Shown: positions 8,349-17,770, counted from the stretch's first letter. The stretch is DNA of 64,000 bases from Viridibacterium curvum (GCF_039544165.1 NZ_BAABLD010000001.1:179480-243479); one strand, 5' to 3'. Translations and numbers: made by a program. Notes: generated by a model not told the origin, from the letters alone.

Positions 8349-8849
8349 ATGTCATTGAATATCATTGCTTCCAGGAAGACCCGAGCGAGTAATTGGCCCC
8401 CGGTTTCTACGGGTAAGCAAGCAGGTGTTGCCTTGCTTGAGGCGTTGATTGCCATTCTCTTGTTCTCTGTCGGCATTCTCGGCATGGTGGCGCTCCAGGC
8501 ACGCGCCTCGCAGATTTCCGTCAATTCCGAAGACCGCGCCCTCGCCGCGATGCTTGCCAACGAGATGGTGGCGGAAATGTGGGCACAGAATTCCGTGACG
8601 GCCAGCACGGCTGGCTGGCAGGCACGCATTGCTGCCAGCAAACTGCCTTCGGCCCAAGGTTTGGTCACAAAAGACAGTTGCGGCAACACGGAGGTCACTG
8701 TCGTCTGGACAGCGATCAATCGCGCAGAGAATGCCTCTGCCGCGGCCAGCACGGCAGCCTCTTCTGCCAGTAGCGGTTGTACTACCGGTGTGGTGAAGCC
8801 GGCCGGCGTCAACAGTGTGTTTACGACCAAAGTGGTGATCCCCTCATGA
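8349..8849 (+). CDS. pilV: Minor pilin PilV
   Basis: A 166-residue PilV-type prepilin. A 27-residue leader precedes the cleavage-site helix VALLEALIAILLFSVGILGMVALQARA, then SVNSEDRALAAMLANEMVAEMWAQ, the PilV family segment. Near residues 127-142 there is a short Ser/Ala-rich tract (ASAAASTAASSASS) preceding a cysteine; similar but longer tracts occur in pilW and pilY1. The ATG at 8349 follows GGAGAGGCG. Its stop overlaps the pilW start (ATGA). The protein belongs to the minor pilin complex that primes pilus assembly. Confidence 0.9.
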   Translation: MSLNIIASRKTRASNWPPVSTGKQAGVALLEALIAILLFSVGILGMVALQARASQISVNSEDRALAAMLANEMVAEMWAQNSVTASTAGWQARIAASKLPSAQGLVTKDSCGNTEVTVVWTAINRAENASAAASTAASSASSGCTTGVVKPAGVNSVFTTKVVIPS

Positions 8850-10183
8850 ATGCCCACATTCATCCCTTCGGTACTGTGCGTGGGCGTCATGCCGGTATGA
8901 CTCTCATTGAGTTGCTGGTGGCGATGATCATCGGCGTTGTGGTGTCCTTGGCGATTTTTGCCGTGCTGTCCGCCTCTGAAGGGCGCAAGCGCACCACAAC
9001 GTCGGTCAATGACATCAACCAGTCGGGCAACTACAGCATGTATGTGGTTGAGAAGCTGCTTCGCAGTGCCGGCTCTGGTTACTCGTCCGGTGTGACCATT
9101 AGCGGTTTTCCGACCGCATACCCATTTGGCTGCGCTGTTTACAGCAAGAATGCCGCTGGCCAGGTTTTGCCTGTGCCGTCTACCTTGCCTGCGCCATTCG
9201 CTGCACTGGATTCCGGCACGGGTACCAAAGGCCTCTTTCGTCTAGCTCCGGTGTTGATTATTCCCGGCGGCACTACTCCGTCCATCAGCGGGGGGCAGTC
9301 GGACGTCTTGGTCATCATGGCAGGGGCGAGTGGCGGGGCGCAGGTGGCAACCAATTTCAGCAATTTCCCTACCGCGTCGTCTCTGCTGTTGGGCAATGTG
9401 ATCGACTTCGCAGCGAACGATGTCGTCATGATTGCCGACGCGCAAGGCAAGTCGACCGGTGTTCGCCAGGACTGCATGATTCAGCAGGTGGCTAGTGGGA
9501 CTCCCAGCGGGACGACGCTCAACTTGGGCGGTGACTATTACGGTGGAACCATCGGCACTGCCACGATTACAAATTACTCAGATCAGTCCGGTGTGTTCAA
9601 CCTTGGCAACGTCAAGAACGGCAATCCACCAACATTCGCGTTGCTTGGTGTTGGTGACAACAACACCTTGTATTCGTATGACCTGATCCGGACCACGACT
9701 GACCCCCTCGTACCGGTTGCAGACGGCGTTTTTGAAATGCATGCGCGTTACGGTATCGATACATCGGGTGATGGAACGATAGATCAGTGGGTTGCGCCGG
9801 ACGTCACCACTGGGGATTACACGATCGCGAATCTCATGGCAGGGAATGAAAAGGCTTCTGATTCCATTCGCCGGATCAAGGCGGTCAGGGTTGGGCTGAT
9901 CCTGCGCACATCTCTGCCAGAGAGGACTGACGCGGCTGCGGGGGTCTTTGTTGCAGAGAACCAGGTGCAAATGTTCAAGGACTTGGCGACGTATTCGGCA
10001 TCGTCGGCATCGTCGGCGTCTTCTGCTGCAAGCAGTGGGGCATCCAGTTCGTCGTCGAGCGCCGGAACTTGCGCGGCCTCCAAGACGGGTGATCTGATCT
10101 TTACCCGTTGTCTGACCGATGCCGAGCGTGCCTATAGGTATCGCGTTATCGAAGCAACCATCCCCTTGCGGAACATGCTCTGA
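8846..10183 (+). CDS. pilW: Minor pilin PilW
   Basis: A 445-residue PilW-type prepilin with leader, G/MTLIELLVAMIIGVVVSLAIFAVLSASEGRKR, then NDINQSGNYSMYVVEKLLRSAGSGY, the PilW hallmark. It is longer than many PilW proteins. Residues about 380-408 form a low-complexity Ser/Ala tract (starts ASSASSASSAASSG) just before a conserved C-terminal segment with two cysteines (CAASKTGDLIFTRCL) that ends in ATIPLRNML. The ATG overlaps the pilV stop. The role, inferred from the family, is in the pilus tip complex. Confidence 0.9.
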   Translation: MNAHIHPFGTVRGRHAGMTLIELLVAMIIGVVVSLAIFAVLSASEGRKRTTTSVNDINQSGNYSMYVVEKLLRSAGSGYSSGVTISGFPTAYPFGCAVYSKNAAGQVLPVPSTLPAPFAALDSGTGTKGLFRLAPVLIIPGGTTPSISGGQSDVLVIMAGASGGAQVATNFSNFPTASSLLLGNVIDFAANDVVMIADAQGKSTGVRQDCMIQQVASGTPSGTTLNLGGDYYGGTIGTATITNYSDQSGVFNLGNVKNGNPPTFALLGVGDNNTLYSYDLIRTTTDPLVPVADGVFEMHARYGIDTSGDGTIDQWVAPDVTTGDYTIANLMAGNEKASDSIRRIKAVRVGLILRTSLPERTDAAAGVFVAENQVQMFKDLATYSASSASSASSAASSGASSSSSSAGTCAASKTGDLIFTRCLTDAERAYRYRVIEATIPLRNML

Positions 10184-10203
10184 GGACCCCCAAGAGGCGA
10201 GCC

Positions 10204-10833
10204 ATGAAAACAATCCCCAAGACTCTGGCCCCTGCGGCGCGTGTCCGTCGTGCTGGCACGCAGCGTGGCATCACGATCATCATCGCATTGGTTGCGATGC
10301 TGATCCTGTTGTTCTCCGGCATGGCATTGCTACGGTCTTTTGATTCGACGTTGGCGCTGTCCGGCAACATGGCTTTCAAGCGGGACCTCGTCAATCAGGG
10401 CGAGCGTGGCATGCAAAGCGTCTGGACGATGCTCAAGACGACTACGCTGGTCGACGCCGCTACTCGCCAGAACTCTGTCAAAGCCAGCAATTATTCAGCG
10501 GTTCGATTGGCGACTGATGCCAAAGGCATTCCCCTTCAGTTGCTGGGCGACGACACGACTTTCGCGACAGTGGGGACAGTTTCGAACGATATCGTCGATA
10601 CAAATTCCAGTGTCACGATTCGTTACCTCATTGACCGTTTGTGTACGAGCGTGGGTGAGGCAGTTGAGACCAATTGTTCGATGTCTGCGGCGGCCACTTC
10701 CGCGACGGGTGGTTCTGACTACCTGGGCAACAAGCGCGCAGGCTCTGAATCCAACGCTATCTACCGCATTTCTGTTCGTGTTATCGGCCCCCGCGGAACG
10801 GTGGCCTATCTCCAGTCCAACGTGGCACTTTAG
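10204..10833 (+). CDS. pilX: Pilus assembly protein PilX
   Basis: A 209-residue PilX-type protein with the non-canonical prepilin start typical of the family: RRAGTQRGITIIIALVAMLILLFSGMALLRSFDSTLALSGNMAFK. The ALSGNMAFK segment and the later ISVRVIGPRGTVAYLQSNVAL ending match PilX. The Glu at +5 seen in other pilins is absent, as is usual for PilX/GspK-like tip subunits. The ATG at 10204 follows AAGAGGCGAG. It sits between pilW and pilY1, whose products it should bind. Confidence 0.88.
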   Translation: MKTIPKTLAPAARVRRAGTQRGITIIIALVAMLILLFSGMALLRSFDSTLALSGNMAFKRDLVNQGERGMQSVWTMLKTTTLVDAATRQNSVKASNYSAVRLATDAKGIPLQLLGDDTTFATVGTVSNDIVDTNSSVTIRYLIDRLCTSVGEAVETNCSMSAAATSATGGSDYLGNKRAGSESNAIYRISVRVIGPRGTVAYLQSNVAL

Positions 10834-10880
10834 TCCGTGCAGTACCAGCCCAATCCGCGTGCTGGTAAAGGAGTGTTGAA

Positions 10881-13800
10881 ATGAGCAATCCCCGACTCAG
10901 CAATCGCCTCGCATCCTTGATGCGTGGTTTTGGTGCTGCCTTGCTGACAGCTGCGTCCTGCTGGAGCGGCACCGTACAGGCGCAGACCGCGGTAGATCTG
11001 GCCGATGTGCCCGTCTTCTCCACGGTTGCGGTGCCTGGCAACCTGATCCTGGCGCTGTCGGTGGAGTTTCCGACCGCCAGCACGCCGGCATATTTCAGCT
11101 CGATTGCCTACACGACCAGCAGCTCGGCGAGTTCTGCGGGTGCAGTGGTGTCACCCTATGTCGGATATTTTGATCCGTACAAGTGCTACGAGTACATCTA
11201 CAACTCCACGACGCCTGAAGCGAGCTACTTCACACCCCGCACTGCCGTGAGCAGCACATTCGGTTGCACGCAGTCGAGCACTCTGCCGCTCTGGAGTGGG
11301 AATTATCTCAACTGGGCGACGATGCAGACGCTCGACGTGTATCGCTGGGCTTTGACAGGCGGGGCACGTGGCACCTACTCGCTCGACGATACGGCGGCTT
11401 CAACAATCATCCAGAAGACACGTCATTCGGGTCAGGGGGCGGGCTATTTTCCTGACAAGGACATCACGTCGGGCATTACTTCCGCTACGCCTTTCCCGTC
11501 TGCGTGGGGGACCGTCCGTATGCAGGCCAATGCAGGCACGGGTTGGGCTGTTTATTTCTTCAAACCGGGCGGCGCGACGGTGACCGACTACAACGGTCAC
11601 AACGCTGCTTTGGGGGCTAGCGATCCAAAGTATCCCAGCACGGCAGCGAAGTACCGTGTGTGGATTCGGGTCAAGGTTTGCGATACATCCAGCGGGTTGG
11701 CGCTGGAGTCGAATTGCGTCAAGTACGGCAGCAATTACAAGCCAGAAGGGCTGATGCAGAAGTACGCGATGAAGTTGCGTTACTCGGCATTCGGTTACCT
11801 GAATGACGACAGCTCAACCCGAGACGGTGGGGTCATGCGTGCCCGGATGAAGTACGTCGGCCCGCAGAAGCCGGTGTCAGGTTCTACCTCGGTAACCAAT
11901 AGCGCGACGGAATGGAGTGAGACTGACGGCACATACGTCAAGAACCCTGATCCGACTGACGCTTCCAGCACTACTTCGGCAACTGCCGCTGCAGGTTATG
12001 CATTCACGATCAGTAACAGTGGTGTTCTGAACTATCTCAACAAGTTCGGCACGGTTGAGACCGGAAACTACAAATCGTACGACCCGGTGAGCGAGCTGTA
12101 TTACGCCGCGTCCCGCTATTACCGCAACAAGGGGAATGTGCCTGAGTACACCAGTCTGACCGGCGCGGGCAGTCTGGCGAACCTGAAGCGCTGGGTGGAT
12201 GGCTTTCCCGTCATTACTTCGTGGGATGACCCGATTGAACATGCCTGCCAGAAGAACTTCATTCTGGGTATCGGTGATATTTACACCTGGCTTGACGGCA
12301 ACCTCTATACCTCCACGCTCTTGGGTGGGCAGCCTGCCATGCCGGGTTCTGTGTCTGCGGACAAGGACATCGACATAACGAAAGCTACCAATATGGTCGG
12401 CGCTCTTGAAGGTAAGGGTACGCTCGGCACCTCGTACAAGGGTGGTCGCAACGACACCTGGTTCATTGCGGGTATGGCTTACCACATGCATACCAATGAC
12501 ATCCGCCCCGACCTGAGCGGTTCTCAGACGGTTTCCAGTTACTGGCTGGACGTCAAGGAGAATCAGACCTACGAATCGAAGAACGTTTATTACCTGATGG
12601 CGAAGTACGGCGGCTTTACCGTGCCGGAGAACTACGTTGCCTATCCGACGAGCCCGACCGCTTGGGGGACAGCACAGGAATCCTGGTGGTATCACACGAC
12701 CGATCTTGTGGGGTCGGACAAGAGGCCTGACAACTACTTCGTGGCCGATCAGGGCACGGCAATGGTCAAGAGCCTCAACGATGCCTTCTCCAAGATGGCA
12801 GCAGAAGCAAGCACTACTGTCAGTACGGCTTTCACGGCGACCTCGCCGCGCCAGAGCACGGGTTCGGTGAGCTATTCGACCAACTACACCCCGACTGGGT
12901 GGACCGGTCAGCTGCAGGCCTCGACTGTGACTTATGACAGTTCGACCGGCCAGCCGACCTACTCGACCAAGTGGGATGCGCGTGATGCGCTGAACAGTCG
13001 CAGTCCGACGAGTCGCATCATTGTGACTTGCTGCGACAACGCGGGGGCAGGCATTCCGTTCCAGGCGGCTGACCTTGCGGGTACCTCATTCAGTCGTACC
13101 AACTATGCTTCGTTCTCCAGCGTTTCCGGGGTTGGTGCGGCTTCCTACACTCAGGCGGACTACGTCAACTACCTGCGTGGTGATCGCTCGAAGGAACAGA
13201 GCAGCGCTTCGTCCAGCGCAGCCAGCTCGGCTTCAAGCGCAGCGAGCTCTTCCAGTTCTTCGAAGATCTTCCGCTATCGTCAGCATCTGCTGGGAGACAT
13301 CGTCGGATCGCAATCGATGGCTGTCGGCGCGCCGAACTATCCGTACTTCGAGACGACGAATCCGGGCTATACGGGCTTCAAGCGCAAGTACAAGGATCGC
13401 ATCACCGTTGTGTACGCCGGCGCCAACGATGGCATGTTGCACGCCTTTGACGGTCAGGTCTCCAGCGCCAGCAGCTCATCAACTTCAAGCTCATCCAGCT
13501 CTTCATGTAGTTCTGGAGGCAAGTGCGGATACGAGCTTTTCGCTTATGTCCCCAGCTTTACCTACAACGGCAGTGGCGGTACATCGTCGTCCGCTCCTTC
13601 CACGGGCCTCGCCTCACTGGGCTCGGCAACATCCTTCTCGCACCACTTCCTGGTGGATGCCACTCCGCAGTACTTCGATATTGATGTCAAACGCGTCGGC
13701 ACCACGCCGAATGCGGTTCCGACCGAGGATGACTGGCGCAGCATCCTGATTGGTGGGTTGGGCAAGGGAGGTAAGGGCTACTACGCGCTGGACATCACGA

Positions 13801-15038
13801 ATCCGGCCGACTGGACTTCCGAGGCTGCGGTGAAGGGCAAGGTCATGTGGGAGTTCCCGTCTCCGTCCGACACGACTACGGTTGCCCGCATGGGTTACTC
13901 CTACGGTTCCGCCTCCGTGGTGAAGACCAAGAAGTACGGCTGGACTGTGGTCGTGACCTCCGGATACAACAACTCGGATGGTAAGGGGTACTTCTTCTTC
14001 ATCAATCCGGTGACGGGCGCCCTGCTGGAAACCGTGCAGGTGAGTGATACCGCGACCGAGCCGCTGAATCTTTCGGGTCAGACCGTCTTTGTTCCTGACT
14101 ACTCCGACTTCACGGGGGATGCGGTCTATGCCGGAGACCTGAAGGGCAATGTCTGGCGTGTCGACATCTCCGGTACGGGGACGTTCACAGCCGAGAAGTT
14201 CGCCGAGCTGAGCAATTCGGGGACGACGGGCTCTTCGGTATCGTCTTCGTCGGCATCGTCCGCGGCAAGCTCTGTCGCCGTGGCGGCTTCAGGCACAGCG
14301 TCGCGTCAGTCGATTACTGTGCGCCCGATGGTCGAAGTGGATCCGCAGACGCTGAAGCGCTATGTCATCGTGGGTACGGGGCGTCTGCTGGCTGATTCCG
14401 ACATTACGGCGAACCAGATCCAGAGCCTGTACGCCATGATCGATGGCAAGCAGAGCTTCGGCGAATTCAACAAGCCAATCTCGTCGGTTTTGAAGCCTTC
14501 GGATCTGACGAAAAATACGAATCTGCTGACGGGGATCGGGAGCTCGCCTGCCAGTGACAAGGGCTGGTACATCGACCTGACGACTACATACATCGGCTCG
14601 TCGTCCAGCAGTGCAGCGTCGTCGAGCAGTACATCAACGTCGTCTTCGTCGTCGAGCAGCTCCAGTTCCAGCACCTCGTCTTCGGGTTTTGTCTATGCCC
14701 CGAGGGTCATTACCGAGATGACGGCCAATACGGGCATCATCGCGGTGCCGGTTGATCGTCCGAGTGGCGAGATTTGCGACATGAACGGGGACCACTTGGT
14801 GCTGGCTCTTGCCTTGGGTACGGGCAAGAGTGTGTTGAGAGACGCCAGCGGCAACGCGGTCGTGTCGTCTGGCTGGATCAAGGGTCTCTCGACCAACCTG
14901 GCCTTCATCAATGTGGGCGGCAAGATCAGATTGCTGGTGGGTGATACGACAGCAACCGTGACCAGCGTCAAGGGTGAGTTTGGTTCTGGTGCCGGTCTGC
15001 GCCGCCTCAACTGGCGTGAGGTTCCTGCCGTCGATTGA
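10881..15038 (+). CDS. pilY1: Pilus tip adhesin PilY1
   Basis: A 1385-residue exported protein: signal peptide to about residue 34, an N-terminal variable half, and a C-terminal PilY1 beta-propeller domain (about 800-1385) with VYAGANDGMLHAFDG, ILIGGLGKGGKGYYALDITNP, GYSYGSASVVKTKKYGWTVV, VTSGYNNSDGKGYFFFINP, VYAGDLKGNVWRVDISG and ITVRPMVEVDP, ending in RRLNWREVP. Five Ser/Ala tracts interrupt it (about residues 77-87, 773-795, 859-880, 1116-1140, 1239-1270). The usual DxDxDG calcium loop before VYAGD reads DYSDFTGDA here. No von Willebrand A MIDAS motif is evident. AAAGGAG precedes the ATG. PilY1 family members sit at the pilus tip and affect adhesion and retraction. Confidence 0.95.
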   Translation: MSNPRLSNRLASLMRGFGAALLTAASCWSGTVQAQTAVDLADVPVFSTVAVPGNLILALSVEFPTASTPAYFSSIAYTTSSSASSAGAVVSPYVGYFDPYKCYEYIYNSTTPEASYFTPRTAVSSTFGCTQSSTLPLWSGNYLNWATMQTLDVYRWALTGGARGTYSLDDTAASTIIQKTRHSGQGAGYFPDKDITSGITSATPFPSAWGTVRMQANAGTGWAVYFFKPGGATVTDYNGHNAALGASDPKYPSTAAKYRVWIRVKVCDTSSGLALESNCVKYGSNYKPEGLMQKYAMKLRYSAFGYLNDDSSTRDGGVMRARMKYVGPQKPVSGSTSVTNSATEWSETDGTYVKNPDPTDASSTTSATAAAGYAFTISNSGVLNYLNKFGTVETGNYKSYDPVSELYYAASRYYRNKGNVPEYTSLTGAGSLANLKRWVDGFPVITSWDDPIEHACQKNFILGIGDIYTWLDGNLYTSTLLGGQPAMPGSVSADKDIDITKATNMVGALEGKGTLGTSYKGGRNDTWFIAGMAYHMHTNDIRPDLSGSQTVSSYWLDVKENQTYESKNVYYLMAKYGGFTVPENYVAYPTSPTAWGTAQESWWYHTTDLVGSDKRPDNYFVADQGTAMVKSLNDAFSKMAAEASTTVSTAFTATSPRQSTGSVSYSTNYTPTGWTGQLQASTVTYDSSTGQPTYSTKWDARDALNSRSPTSRIIVTCCDNAGAGIPFQAADLAGTSFSRTNYASFSSVSGVGAASYTQADYVNYLRGDRSKEQSSASSSAASSASSAASSSSSSKIFRYRQHLLGDIVGSQSMAVGAPNYPYFETTNPGYTGFKRKYKDRITVVYAGANDGMLHAFDGQVSSASSSSTSSSSSSSCSSGGKCGYELFAYVPSFTYNGSGGTSSSAPSTGLASLGSATSFSHHFLVDATPQYFDIDVKRVGTTPNAVPTEDDWRSILIGGLGKGGKGYYALDITNPADWTSEAAVKGKVMWEFPSPSDTTTVARMGYSYGSASVVKTKKYGWTVVVTSGYNNSDGKGYFFFINPVTGALLETVQVSDTATEPLNLSGQTVFVPDYSDFTGDAVYAGDLKGNVWRVDISGTGTFTAEKFAELSNSGTTGSSVSSSSASSAASSVAVAASGTASRQSITVRPMVEVDPQTLKRYVIVGTGRLLADSDITANQIQSLYAMIDGKQSFGEFNKPISSVLKPSDLTKNTNLLTGIGSSPASDKGWYIDLTTTYIGSSSSSAASSSSTSTSSSSSSSSSSSTSSSGFVYAPRVITEMTANTGIIAVPVDRPSGEICDMNGDHLVLALALGTGKSVLRDASGNAVVSSGWIKGLSTNLAFINVGGKIRLLVGDTTATVTSVKGEFGSGAGLRRLNWREVPAVD

Positions 15039-15733
15039 TGAGATGGAAGCGTTTGCCAGCCCCGTCGTTGTGCGCAGCCCTGCTGCTGTCATGTGTAGCG
15101 CATGCAGGGTTGTTGTGGGCTTTGGCGCAAGTCGGGTCACGGGCTGACGGCAGCCCGAACGGGGCCGGTGCGGGAGGGCGACCTCGCGTAGCCTTGCAAG
15201 CCAGACTGTTGAGAACGGAAGCCTCGCCCTCGGGCGGGGCTTCTGCATTGTGGGCGCCCCCCATGCTGGGCGGGCCTGTCGTGCCGACACCGCAAGACGC
15301 CGGCCTGGGGCGAATGCCATGGGTTGGGGTCACACAGGGTGAATCCTTGCCGGGCCCTGCAGCAGCGGTCTGGAGTGCGGGGGCGCCTTCTGCGCTGGCG
15401 CAGTATCTGCCGGCCGATCAGCTTGAGTACACGCCGGTGCCGGTATCCGCGCCGGACTATGACTCCCTGCCCGGTGCGAATCCCTCGCAGACCGCCATGC
15501 GGGTCCGTCTGTACGTTGATGAAAGCGGCACCGTGCAGGCGGTGCACCCGCTGCGGCTAGACCCGCGTGATCGTGAGTTCCTGGTCAGCTTGCGTCGTAT
15601 GTTCGAAGCCACGCGCTATCTGCCCGGGCGTCGTCAGGGCGTGCCTGTTTCCAGCTATATCGACCTGGAACTGGAGTTTGTGGCGCCCGAAGAGGTGGAT
15701 GTGATCGAACCCAAGCACCGACGCTCGGAGTGA
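15038..15733 (+). CDS. TonB C-terminal-like protein at end of pilus operon
   Basis: A 231-residue protein with an N-terminal membrane anchor (LCAALLLSCVAHAGLLWALA), a Pro/Gly/Ala-rich middle, and a C-terminal domain resembling TonB_C: MRVRLYVDESGTVQAVHPL, then FEATRYLPGRRQGVPVSSYI and LELEFV. This looks like the energy-transducer family in which a periplasmic domain contacts an outer-membrane partner. No exbB or exbD is nearby. The ATG at 15038 overlaps the pilY1 stop (TGATG), so it is translationally coupled to the pilus operon. The similarity is from motifs only; its partner is unknown. Confidence 0.65.
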   Translation: MRWKRLPAPSLCAALLLSCVAHAGLLWALAQVGSRADGSPNGAGAGGRPRVALQARLLRTEASPSGGASALWAPPMLGGPVVPTPQDAGLGRMPWVGVTQGESLPGPAAAVWSAGAPSALAQYLPADQLEYTPVPVSAPDYDSLPGANPSQTAMRVRLYVDESGTVQAVHPLRLDPRDREFLVSLRRMFEATRYLPGRRQGVPVSSYIDLELEFVAPEEVDVIEPKHRRSE

Positions 15734-15807
15734 CAGCATCCCTACGCGTTGCGCGAGGATGCGTATCGGGAATGTTGCTTATCACCCGGATGAGGGCTTC
15801 AACTGAT

Positions 15808-15834
15808 TTGCTGCGGTAGGGGTTTTGCTATATT
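15808..15834 (+). promoter_or_regulatory. Candidate promoter of aceB
   Basis: TGCTATATT (15826-15834) is a good extended -10, with TTGCTG (15808-15813) 15 bases upstream as a weak -35. It lies about 60 bases before the malate synthase start. Confidence 0.45.
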
Positions 15835-15891
15835 GCGCTGCAGCAGTACAAATATGTCCGCCGTACGTGTCGGACGAAGCCGGAGCGAGCC

Positions 15892-17493
15892 ATGAACACA
15901 CCCAATATTCCCGCAGGTCTGCAGTTGATGGGTGTTTTGCACCCCGGATTTGACAAGGTCCTGACCCCCGAAGCCTTGGCTCTGGTGACCAAGCTGCACC
16001 GCGCCTTCGAGCCGCGCAGGCAGGCCTTGCTGGCGGCTCGCGTGGCGCGCCAGAAGGCACTTGACGCTGGAGAGCGGCCCGACTTTCTGGCCGAAACGCG
16101 GAGTATCCGTGAGGGAGACTGGCGTATCGCGCCGCTCCCCACGGCGCTGGAATGCCGTCGCGTCGAAATCACCGGGCCGGTCGAGCGCAAGATGATCATC
16201 AATGCGCTGAACTCGGGTGCGGACTCGTACATGACCGACTTCGAGGACTCCAACACGCCCAACTGGTTCAACCAGATCCAGGGGCAGATCAACCTGATGG
16301 ATGCTGTACGCGGCACGATCGCGCTTGAGCAGAATGGCAAGTCCTACAAGCTCAACGACAAGGTTGCAACGCTCATCGTCCGGCCGCGCGGCTGGCATCT
16401 GGATGAGAAACATGTGCTTGTCGATGGGCAACGCGTCTCTGGTGGCATCTTCGATTTCGCGCTGTTCCTGTTCCACAACGCCAAGGAGCAGATCGCGCGT
16501 GGCGCGGGGCCGTTCTTCTACCTGCCCAAGATGGAAAGCCATCTCGAAGCGCGTTTGTGGAACGACATCTTCTGCATGGCGCAGGATGAGCTCGGCATCC
16601 CTCGCGGCACCATCAAGGCGACCGTGCTGATCGAGACCATCCTCGCTGCTTTCGAGATGGAAGAGATTCTCTATGAGCTGCGCGAACACAGCGCGGGGCT
16701 CAATGCCGGTCGCTGGGACTACATCTTCTCCTGCATCAAGAAGTTCAAGACCGACAGGGACTTTTGCCTCGCCAACCGCAGCAGCATCACGATGACCTCA
16801 CCCTTCATGCGCGCCTACGCGCTCAGCCTCGTCAAGGCATGTCACAAGCGTGGCGCGCCAGCGATTGGTGGCATGAGTGCACTGATCCCGATCAAGAGCG
16901 ATCCCGTCGCCAATGAGAAGGCTCTGGCGGGCATCCGTAGCGACAAGACGCGCGATGCCAATGACGGTTTTGATGGCGGCTGGGTGGCCCACCCGGGCCT
17001 CGTGTCCATCGCCATGGAAGAGTTCATCAAAGTACTCGGCGACAAACCCAACCAGTGGGGCAAGCAGCGTGACGATGTGAGCTATGGCGCCGCTGACCTG
17101 TTGAATTTCGCGCCTGAGACACCCATTACCGAGGCCGGCCTGCGCAACAACATCAACGTGGGGATCCACTATCTCGGCTCCTGGCTGGCCGGCAATGGCT
17201 GTGTGCCCATCCACAATCTCATGGAAGACGCGGCGACGGCCGAGATCAGCCGTTCTCAGGTCTGGCAGTGGGTGCGCTCGCCCAAGGGCGTGCTTGACGA
17301 TGGCCGCAAAGTGACGGCCGGGCTGGTGCGCAGCCTGATCGGCGAGGAGCTCTTCAAGGTAAAGGCAACCGTGGCGGCCCAGGGCGAACCTACGGACACT
17401 TACGAACAGGCGGCCGGCATCTTCGAGACCATGTCGCTGGCCGAGGATTACCCGGAGTTCCTGACCTTGCCCCTTTACGAGGCTTTGGCCTGA
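15892..17493 (+). CDS. aceB: Malate synthase A
   Basis: Condenses glyoxylate with acetyl-CoA to malate in the glyoxylate shunt. The 533-residue length is that of the A isoform (not the 720-residue G form). The signature REHSAGLNAGRWDYIFSCIK is present, with TDFEDSNTPNWFNQIQGQ, VRPRGWHLDEKHV, FYLPKMESHLEARLW and the C-terminal YEQAAGIFETM. GGAGCG precedes the ATG. Isocitrate lyase, which would supply glyoxylate, is not in this window; isocitrate dehydrogenase, its competitor at the branch point, lies 6 kb downstream. Confidence 0.97.
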   Translation: MNTPNIPAGLQLMGVLHPGFDKVLTPEALALVTKLHRAFEPRRQALLAARVARQKALDAGERPDFLAETRSIREGDWRIAPLPTALECRRVEITGPVERKMIINALNSGADSYMTDFEDSNTPNWFNQIQGQINLMDAVRGTIALEQNGKSYKLNDKVATLIVRPRGWHLDEKHVLVDGQRVSGGIFDFALFLFHNAKEQIARGAGPFFYLPKMESHLEARLWNDIFCMAQDELGIPRGTIKATVLIETILAAFEMEEILYELREHSAGLNAGRWDYIFSCIKKFKTDRDFCLANRSSITMTSPFMRAYALSLVKACHKRGAPAIGGMSALIPIKSDPVANEKALAGIRSDKTRDANDGFDGGWVAHPGLVSIAMEEFIKVLGDKPNQWGKQRDDVSYGAADLLNFAPETPITEAGLRNNINVGIHYLGSWLAGNGCVPIHNLMEDAATAEISRSQVWQWVRSPKGVLDDGRKVTAGLVRSLIGEELFKVKATVAAQGEPTDTYEQAAGIFETMSLAEDYPEFLTLPLYEALA

Positions 17494-17508
17494 GTTGGTC
17501 GGGGGGCT

Positions 17509-17536
17509 TTGAATTTGCAGCAGAAAACGCTAGAAT
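17509..17536 (+). promoter_or_regulatory. Candidate sigma-70 promoter for a 50-residue protein
   Basis: TTGAAT (17509-17514) and TAGAAT (17531-17536) with a 16-base spacer form one of the best promoter matches in the window, 82 bases before the small gene. Confidence 0.6.
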
Positions 17537-17617
17537 CGGCGGCTTTCCGCAGGCCCCCAGCGCGTTCCCGGTGGTCTGAACACTGACCCAAGAGATTGAT
17601 TTTCAGGAGAAACCTCC

Positions 17618-17770
17618 ATGGCCTCGACTACCACCCGTACGCGCCGCTCCTCGATCGAGCGTCGTTGCCTGTCCAAGTTCGCCAAGCGCCTTTACAAGGG
17701 CATGCCCCGTTCGGTGCTGCGCTCGGTCTACCAGGCTGAATGCCACTCCAAGCAGAAGAAGCCCCTCTGA
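17618..17770 (+). CDS. Small basic protein of unknown function (50 residues)
   Basis: A short gene of 51 codons. The product begins MASTTTRTRRSSIERRCLSK and ends CHSKQKKPL; about a third of its residues are Lys, Arg or His, so it is strongly basic and could bind nucleic acid or ribosomes, which is inference. It has no signal peptide or membrane segment and two cysteines (17 and 42). Support for expression: AGGAG eight bases before the ATG, a good promoter at 17509-17536, and a textbook terminator 47 bases after the stop. I do not recognise the family. It is a free-standing transcription unit between aceB and the acetoacetyl-CoA synthetase gene. Confidence 0.7.
   Translation: MASTTTRTRRSSIERRCLSKFAKRLYKGMPRSVLRSVYQAECHSKQKKPL

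Noticed and set aside
9980..10070. Simple-sequence TCG/GCA repeat in pilW considered as a phase-variable tract
   Set aside because: Codons are mixed and the unit is a multiple of three, so length change would not shift the frame.
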